Source: Oceanospirillum linum
GTDB taxonomy: Bacteria; Pseudomonadota; Gammaproteobacteria; Pseudomonadales; Halomonadaceae
NCBI RefSeq assembly: GCF_900182785.1
Contig: NZ_FXTS01000002.1
Span: 124,001 to 188,000 of the forward strand
Direction: 5' to 3'
DNA: 64,000 nt
Positions within the stretch are counted from its first letter, which is position 1, and the number at the start of each line of letters is the position of its first letter. The notes beneath the pieces were generated by a model. It made no database searches. It saw nothing but the letters and a program-made list of their open reading frames with translations, and had not been told where the DNA came from. Shown one piece after another: positions 58,986 to 64,000 of this stretch. A program made the translations under genes and the position numbers.

Positions 58986-60338
58986 ATGTTGAGCTATCGT
59001 ATGAAAAATATGATCAGTTGGTTTCTTCTGGCGATTGCTGGAGTACTGATCCTGTACTGGGGGTATCAGAAAAGCCATGAGTCTAAAATGATCCGTATTG
59101 CTACGGCATCAAAAGGCGGATACTACTACCAGTACGGCACGCTGTTAAAGCGCTATATTGAGAAAAAAACCGACTATACAGTGCAGCTGTTGGTAACCCG
59201 GGGGTCCGTGGATAACCGGGGGAAACTACTGGCAGGTGAAGCTGACTTTGCCATTGTCGGGACAAATTCCGTGTCTCTGCAGAACCTCTATATGGTTGCT
59301 CCTCTGTGGCGGGATTATATGCACCTGGTGGTGCGTAAAAACAGTGACATCAGCTCCTTGGCTGATATGGCAGGTAATAGTATTGCGCTGGGTAAACCGG
59401 GCTCCGGTTACCGGGCTCAGTCGATGAAAGTGCTGGATCATTTTGCACTGGAGGCAGAGCAGTTTCGCAGTAATGATGTCTATTTCACTCAACTGTTAAG
59501 CGATGCTTCACTGGAAGGGGCCATCGTGACAACCGGTTTGCTTAACCCTGACCTTAGGCAGGTGATGGCCAGTGGCTTGTTCAGGCTGGTATCACTGGAG
59601 GGTGCCGAGGGCTATGCTTTGAATCACTCTCAGTTAACAACCGCGAAAATACCTTCTGGTGTATACAGCACTGTAGCGGGTCCGGCTCCGGCTGAATCGG
59701 TGGAGACAATCGTGACCTATGCTGTTATGGCAGCCCGTCCCGGCCTTCCTGAGAAGATGGTTCAGGCCGTGCTTGATCAGCTTAATAGCGACCAGGTTCG
59801 GGCTGATGCTCCGGTCATGTTGGATATTAACCCTACTGAAGACCCTGTATTACGTTATCTGCCGCTGCACTCCTTGAGTAACCGCTATTACAATCCGTTT
59901 GTGGGTCTGGATAATTTTTCCCGATTGCTGGGTCAGATCGCTGAACACAAGGTGCTAATACTTGAGGGCCTGATCATTTTTGTTGTGGTCGTGGTGCAGT
60001 TAAGCCAGTTGCGCCGCCGACGTATTGAGCAGGTTCGGGTTAATCTTGCGGCTGAACTGGAGTCTGTTTTCCGCCAGACCGTTGAGATTGAACGTAATCA
60101 GAAAGATGCCCGGGACTGGCGTCTGCTAAAACAGTATTTAGTTGAAGTGATGCGCCTTAAACAGCAAGCGGTAACCCTGGTTCAGGGGTCGGAACTGGCA
60201 GAATCTATGCTATTTCTGAGCACTATCCAGCAATGTGCTGATGTGATGCGTCAGCTTGAGTGGCGTTTGTCGGCGATGCAATTGAGTGAAGCGGCCCGGC
60301 AGGAAGTTGATGCTGCCCGCTCCCTGGTTTCTGAGTAA
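58986..60338 (+). CDS. Membrane-anchored TAXI-type periplasmic binding protein
   Basis: 450 residues. The ATG at 58986 has GGAG 7 bases upstream. After an N-terminal membrane helix comes a TAXI (TRAP-associated) binding domain (ATASKGGYYYQYGTLLKRYI, ADFAIVGTNSVSLQNLYMVAPL, NSIALGKPGSGYRAQSMKV). A second membrane helix lies near 325 (VLILEGLIIFVVVVVQLSQL) and then a charged cytoplasmic helical tail of about 110 residues. Usual TAXI proteins are soluble or lipid-anchored and serve TRAP permeases; none is near. The layout is that of a sensor. It lies 13 bases after tssG. Confidence 0.8.
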   Translation: MLSYRMKNMISWFLLAIAGVLILYWGYQKSHESKMIRIATASKGGYYYQYGTLLKRYIEKKTDYTVQLLVTRGSVDNRGKLLAGEADFAIVGTNSVSLQNLYMVAPLWRDYMHLVVRKNSDISSLADMAGNSIALGKPGSGYRAQSMKVLDHFALEAEQFRSNDVYFTQLLSDASLEGAIVTTGLLNPDLRQVMASGLFRLVSLEGAEGYALNHSQLTTAKIPSGVYSTVAGPAPAESVETIVTYAVMAARPGLPEKMVQAVLDQLNSDQVRADAPVMLDINPTEDPVLRYLPLHSLSNRYYNPFVGLDNFSRLLGQIAEHKVLILEGLIIFVVVVVQLSQLRRRRIEQVRVNLAAELESVFRQTVEIERNQKDARDWRLLKQYLVEVMRLKQQAVTLVQGSELAESMLFLSTIQQCADVMRQLEWRLSAMQLSEAARQEVDAARSLVSE

Positions 60339-60389
60339 TCTGAGCTCGATAAGAAGGCGAGTGTTATCGGGATGAGAGAAGAGGCTTCT

Positions 60390-61253
60390 ATGGCATCGTT
60401 GACAACTGAGCAAGACGGAGCAGGCACTGAGGGCTCCCCGGAGGAGAAGGCTATTCCCAAGGGTGGCTCTCTGATGGGGCGGCTTGGTTTAACACTGGTA
60501 TTTGTATTGCTCTTTAGTGTTAGCCTGAGTGCTCTGCTGGCATATTTTAATTTTGAGAAACGTCACCGAGAACTGATCAGCTCACGCTTACAGGTGATGT
60601 TGGATGAAGTTCGTCTGGGTATCGACTATGGAACGGGACTCGGGCTTCCGGTGAGCAGCCTGACAGAAACCGGAGAGCAACTAAAAAACCTGGTTAAGGC
60701 TGATTCTGCTATTGATAAAGCCGTTGTTTATTCAGCCCAAAAGCAGCGTTTGTTTCAGGCGGGCTCAGGCGATCTTACCGGCCTGATTCCTCCGGGCTGG
60801 TTTCAGCAGGTGGTGGATGAATCACCGGATTCAGGTGCCCATCTTTTGATTCGGGAAACAGATGACTATCTGTTGGTGGCTGAGCCACTTTTTAACACCT
60901 TTAATGTTCAGTCCGGCATTGTTGTTCTGGCATATAGTCGAGGTGCCTATCAGGCTGAAAATGCAATGCTTATGAAGCAGCAAGCCTGGCAATCGGGCCT
61001 GGGTGTTCTGATTAGCGCTCTGGTTGGTTTGGGTTTTTTATGGCTGATGATGCGACGCTTGCGCAGGCAAATCCTGCGTTTGAGCGGAAGCCTGGATCTC
61101 CAGCTGCAAGGAGGCGCTACTCCTGAAGATGCGTCTGATGTTAATGCTTTACAGCCGCCGGACGAATTGGAAGCCCGGTTCCAGCTATTACATGACCGCG
61201 TGCAGGAGGCACAAAAAGCGTCATCGAATCCCAGCGACTCCCGGCAAAAGTAA
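60390..61253 (+). CDS. Membrane protein with Cache-like periplasmic domain
   Basis: 287 residues. The ATG at 60390 follows AGAGG. After an acidic cytoplasmic leader, a membrane helix (LGLTLVFVLLFSVSLSALLAYF) is followed by a ~130-residue periplasmic domain resembling single-Cache sensors (SAIDKAVVYSAQKQRLFQAG). A second helix (LGVLISALVGLGFLWLMM) and a basic, then acidic cytoplasmic tail follow. No enzymatic output is seen. The next gene has a related front end. It is 51 bases after the TAXI gene. Confidence 0.7.
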   Translation: MASLTTEQDGAGTEGSPEEKAIPKGGSLMGRLGLTLVFVLLFSVSLSALLAYFNFEKRHRELISSRLQVMLDEVRLGIDYGTGLGLPVSSLTETGEQLKNLVKADSAIDKAVVYSAQKQRLFQAGSGDLTGLIPPGWFQQVVDESPDSGAHLLIRETDDYLLVAEPLFNTFNVQSGIVVLAYSRGAYQAENAMLMKQQAWQSGLGVLISALVGLGFLWLMMRRLRRQILRLSGSLDLQLQGGATPEDASDVNALQPPDELEARFQLLHDRVQEAQKASSNPSDSRQK

Positions 61254-61296
61254 TCATTACTGTTAGGGTTCGTTGGCAGAGGAAGTAAAACAATTT

Positions 61297-63273
61297 ATGA
61301 AGCGTATCTCTCTGTCAGGCAGTGTGGTGTTTATAGCGGTACTGGTGATTGTAATGGGTACTGCTGTTAGCGCCGGGATCTCTCTTGGGCTGATCAAAGA
61401 CTCTCTTAAACCCGCTCAGCAGGTAAAAGCAGCCACTGTGGCCCAGTCCGCAGACCGGTTAGTATTGCATCTACTGGATCAGGGGGTTCCACTGGGCCGC
61501 TTTGGTCGAATGGATCAGGTGCTTGCCAGTCGTTTAAAAGGGCATGCTGACCTTGAGTATCTGGCTATCTATCAGCCTGATCAGAATCGTATTCTTTATC
61601 AGGCGCAGGCGGATACGACAGCATTGTTGCCCCCTGTAACCTCTCTTATGATGGCAGAGAAGCAGTTTGCTCTTTATCGCTATCCTCTGATGCAGAATGG
61701 TCAGCAGATCGCTGAGATTTGGGTTGGTTTTGATCCCGGCTTTATGGCTCAGGTATTTGAAGAGATTGGCTATGATATTGCGACTATTTTAGTTGTGACC
61801 CTGCTGCTGGCCATGGAACTTCTGATGTTTATCACCACCTATCACATTAAGACCCCTATGCTGGGTATCCATACTATGTTGGATAAGGTGGCGGAGAAAG
61901 ACCTGCGTGAGGTGGTTTATTTCCCTGGGAAAGATGAGTTATCTCACTTAGGAAACCGTGTAGCTGCCGCCATGGGGAGTATGACGACCCGGCTCAGGAA
62001 TGTGGCTCTGGGAAATGGCTATCAACTACCGGAAGGAGAGCCCAGACGAGTCGGTCTGACTCGACTGTCCTTTGTGCGGCCACCACTCTTTTTGGTGATT
62101 TTTTCTGAATCAATGTCACTCTCTTTCTTCCCGGCCTACGTCAATGCACTCTATGAGCCGATTGCGGGTTTATCTCCGACAATGGTGGTCGGTTTACCTA
62201 TCTCTGTTTTTATGCTGGTTTGGGCTTTATCTTTACCTGTTGCAGGGCAGTGGTCGGATAGTGTAGGTCGCAAGAAAGCTTTTATGGTGGGGGCAGGGCT
62301 CACTGCTGTAGGACTTTTGTTAACAGCCTGGTGCGATAATCTCTGGCAACTGCTGATTGTGCGCTCCATTACAGCTGTGGGCTACGGCGTTGTCTTTATT
62401 ACGGCTCAAGGCTATGTAACGGACAATACTACGGTTGAGAACCGTACAAGGGGAATGGCGATGTTCCTGTCCGGCTTTTTCTCTGGTTCTCTTTGTGGTG
62501 CTGCGATTGGCGGTATTCTGTCGGATCGCATCGGGTTTGAAGCGACCTTTATGCTTTCGGCGACCCTGTCTCTGGTTTCGGCTGTTTTTGTTATGCAGTT
62601 CTTTGAAGCTAAAGAGAAAGACCCGGATGCGCCGCCGCCAGCGGTTTTATCTTTCAGCGATTTTACGACACTGCTGACGGATAAGTACTTTCTGCTGATC
62701 ACGTTTCTGTCGGCTATTCCTGCGAAGCTGTTGCTAACGGGATTTCTCTATTATGCCGGACCGGTTTATCTGAATGAGCTAGGGGCAAACCAGTCTTCTG
62801 TAGGGCGCATTCTTATGGCTTACGGTCTGGCTATTGTGCTGATCTCTCCCTTGAGTGCCTGGCTGGGGGATCGGCTGAAGAATAAGAGTGCTTTTATCAT
62901 GTTTGGCGGCGGTTTATCTGCGCTGGCGCTGTTTGCGGTTTATCTGATTCCCGGGGTTTACGGCATGTTTACCGGAGTATTACTGCTAGGGGTTGCCCAT
63001 GGTGTAGGGGTTTCACCTCAGTTATCACTCCTGACAGAGAAAGTGAAATTAAAAAATGGGCTTACCTTGGGTAAGACTATCGGAATTTTCCGTCTGACAG
63101 AGCGGATAGGGAATATCGCCGGGCCATTGGTGGCGGCAACGCTGATCAGCTTTATGGGGTTCCAGAACTCTTTCCTCTGGCTCTCCTCTGGCGTGGCTGC
63201 CAGTCTGATATTACTTGTGGTTCTTTATTCTATGTTCCGTTCAATGGATCAGCGGCAGTTACAAGAGGTATAG
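61297..63273 (+). CDS. MFS transporter with an N-terminal sensor-HAMP module
   Basis: 658 residues. A first helix (VVFIAVLVIVMGTAVSAGISL) is followed by a Cache-like periplasmic domain of about 130 residues, a second helix (ATILVVTLLLAMELLMFI) and a HAMP-like linker (IKTPMLGIHTMLDKVAEKDL). An intact 12-helix major facilitator domain starts near residue 255, with GQWSDSVGRKKAF, the family motif A-like loop. HAMP normally feeds a kinase, cyclase or chemoreceptor; here it feeds a transporter. The ATG at 61297 is chosen; TTG at 61273 is possible. Confidence 0.82.
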   Translation: MKRISLSGSVVFIAVLVIVMGTAVSAGISLGLIKDSLKPAQQVKAATVAQSADRLVLHLLDQGVPLGRFGRMDQVLASRLKGHADLEYLAIYQPDQNRILYQAQADTTALLPPVTSLMMAEKQFALYRYPLMQNGQQIAEIWVGFDPGFMAQVFEEIGYDIATILVVTLLLAMELLMFITTYHIKTPMLGIHTMLDKVAEKDLREVVYFPGKDELSHLGNRVAAAMGSMTTRLRNVALGNGYQLPEGEPRRVGLTRLSFVRPPLFLVIFSESMSLSFFPAYVNALYEPIAGLSPTMVVGLPISVFMLVWALSLPVAGQWSDSVGRKKAFMVGAGLTAVGLLLTAWCDNLWQLLIVRSITAVGYGVVFITAQGYVTDNTTVENRTRGMAMFLSGFFSGSLCGAAIGGILSDRIGFEATFMLSATLSLVSAVFVMQFFEAKEKDPDAPPPAVLSFSDFTTLLTDKYFLLITFLSAIPAKLLLTGFLYYAGPVYLNELGANQSSVGRILMAYGLAIVLISPLSAWLGDRLKNKSAFIMFGGGLSALALFAVYLIPGVYGMFTGVLLLGVAHGVGVSPQLSLLTEKVKLKNGLTLGKTIGIFRLTERIGNIAGPLVAATLISFMGFQNSFLWLSSGVAASLILLVVLYSMFRSMDQRQLQEV

Positions 63274-63276
63274 CCA

Positions 63277-64000
63277 GTGTTAGGATTTAATGTTTTCAGC
63301 AGGGCCTTGCTTGCAGTTGTTTTTATGATGTCGGGCCTGGTGTCTTCTGTTTGGGCTGACCAGACATCAGTGATTAAGCCGGTGAAGCAGGTTTATATGG
63401 TGCTCTGGCGAGGTGTGACGGAAGCGGAGCGGGGTTTTATGGATTCGATGATGAACCGGCCGGAACCTGTCGAGTTTGTTATTCGAAATGCCGGGAAAAG
63501 CCGCCAGCAGGTTGCCTTGATTCGTCAGGATATTCTGCAGCGCAAACCAGACCTGGTTTATAGTTTTGGTACGACGGTGACCTCTATCCTTGCAGGAGCT
63601 GAATCCGCTACTCATTCGGATGATGAGTATATTCGCTCGATTCCGCTGGTATTTAATATTGTTGCTGACCCAAAGGGGGCGGGTCTTGTATCGGACTATC
63701 AGGCGCCGGGGAGGAATGTGACAGGAACATCTCATCTGGTACCGATGGCGACTCAGGTTGCGGCTATGCAAGAGCTTGATGGTATTGAAAAGGTTGCGGT
63801 GATTTTTAATGCTAAAGAGAAGAACTCTCTGCTTCAGGTTGAAGCGTTGCAGAGTGCCTGTGATGCAGCAGGGATTGACTTGGTTCGCTTCCCGTTACCG
63901 AATGCAGATGAGGCAAAAGCGGACGATTACTTTGCCGCTTTTGCTCGCTTTATTACGTCTGAGGGGGCCGATATCACTTATTTGCCATCAGACTCATTCC
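63277..64000 (+). CDS. ABC-type substrate-binding protein, PF04392 family (partial)
   Basis: A binding protein of the ABC_sub_bind family, cut at the window end after about 241 residues. The GTG at 63277, with AGAGG 8 bases upstream, gives a signal peptide (FNVFSRALLAVVFMMSGLVSSVWA). Then come KPDLVYSFGTTVTSILAGA and VFNIVADPKGAGLVSDY, with GRNVTGTSHLVP, typical of the family. Family members bind aromatic or other small molecules. It lies three bases after the MFS gene. It is probably part of the same sensory module. Confidence 0.82.
   Translation, partial: MLGFNVFSRALLAVVFMMSGLVSSVWADQTSVIKPVKQVYMVLWRGVTEAERGFMDSMMNRPEPVEFVIRNAGKSRQQVALIRQDILQRKPDLVYSFGTTVTSILAGAESATHSDDEYIRSIPLVFNIVADPKGAGLVSDYQAPGRNVTGTSHLVPMATQVAAMQELDGIEKVAVIFNAKEKNSLLQVEALQSACDAAGIDLVRFPLPNADEAKADDYFAAFARFITSEGADITYLPSDSF

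Overview
The window looks like chromosomal DNA of a marine gammaproteobacterium of the Oceanospirillales type (Amphritea, Neptuniibacter, Neptunomonas or Marinobacterium-like). This is inferred from protein resemblance, moderate G+C and the mix of Pseudomonas-like gene families. No rRNA or tRNA gene, phage, insertion sequence or CRISPR array was seen.

Layout. Positions 1-3100 hold an alcohol/aldehyde oxidation edge: the start of a response regulator, a glutathione S-transferase and an ExaC-type aldehyde dehydrogenase. Positions 3122-13523 are an iron-siderophore uptake island: a TetR regulator, then one tightly overlapping operon of two YbtPQ/IrtAB-like ABC half-transporters, a CeuBCDE/FatBCD-type importer and a frameshifted TonB-dependent receptor. 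No siderophore synthesis gene is present, which suggests uptake of foreign siderophores. Positions 13600-26200 are housekeeping and signalling genes: YbaM, a frameshifted diguanylate cyclase, a DUF1275 protein, an acyltransferase, NADH dehydrogenase II, a FIST protein next to a PAS-rich hybrid histidine kinase (NosP/NahK-like), a transglutaminase-like protein, and a diguanylate cyclase in an operon with two periplasmic binding proteins. Positions 26220-36400 hold metabolic genes (YdiJ-type flavoprotein, GlpD), a MarR regulator and a SulP-STAS-cNMP transporter, with an 816-base gap that contains a probable small RNA.

Positions 36453-64000 are a type VI secretion system (T6SS). A leftward island (VgrG, DUF2169, two pentapeptide-repeat proteins, DUF4150 PAAR-like, DUF3540) faces a long rightward core operon: tssB, tssC, hcp, tssJ, tssK, tssL, tssM, a TssB-TssC fusion paralogue, a second Hcp, tssE, tssF, tssG. 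The same strand continues without a clear break into four sensor/transport genes: a membrane-anchored TAXI protein, a Cache-like membrane protein, an MFS transporter with a sensor-HAMP front end, and a PF04392 binding protein cut by the window edge. tssA and tssH (clpV) are not in the window.

The most unusual content is the T6SS operon: a second sheath/tube pair (one protein carrying both sheath-subunit domains, followed by a second Hcp), a TssM with a degenerate nucleotide-binding loop, and the attached sensory module. Four genes (TonB receptor, diguanylate cyclase, DUF4150, TssL) are broken at G/C homopolymers; these may be sequencing errors or slippage sites and should be checked before any is called a pseudogene.
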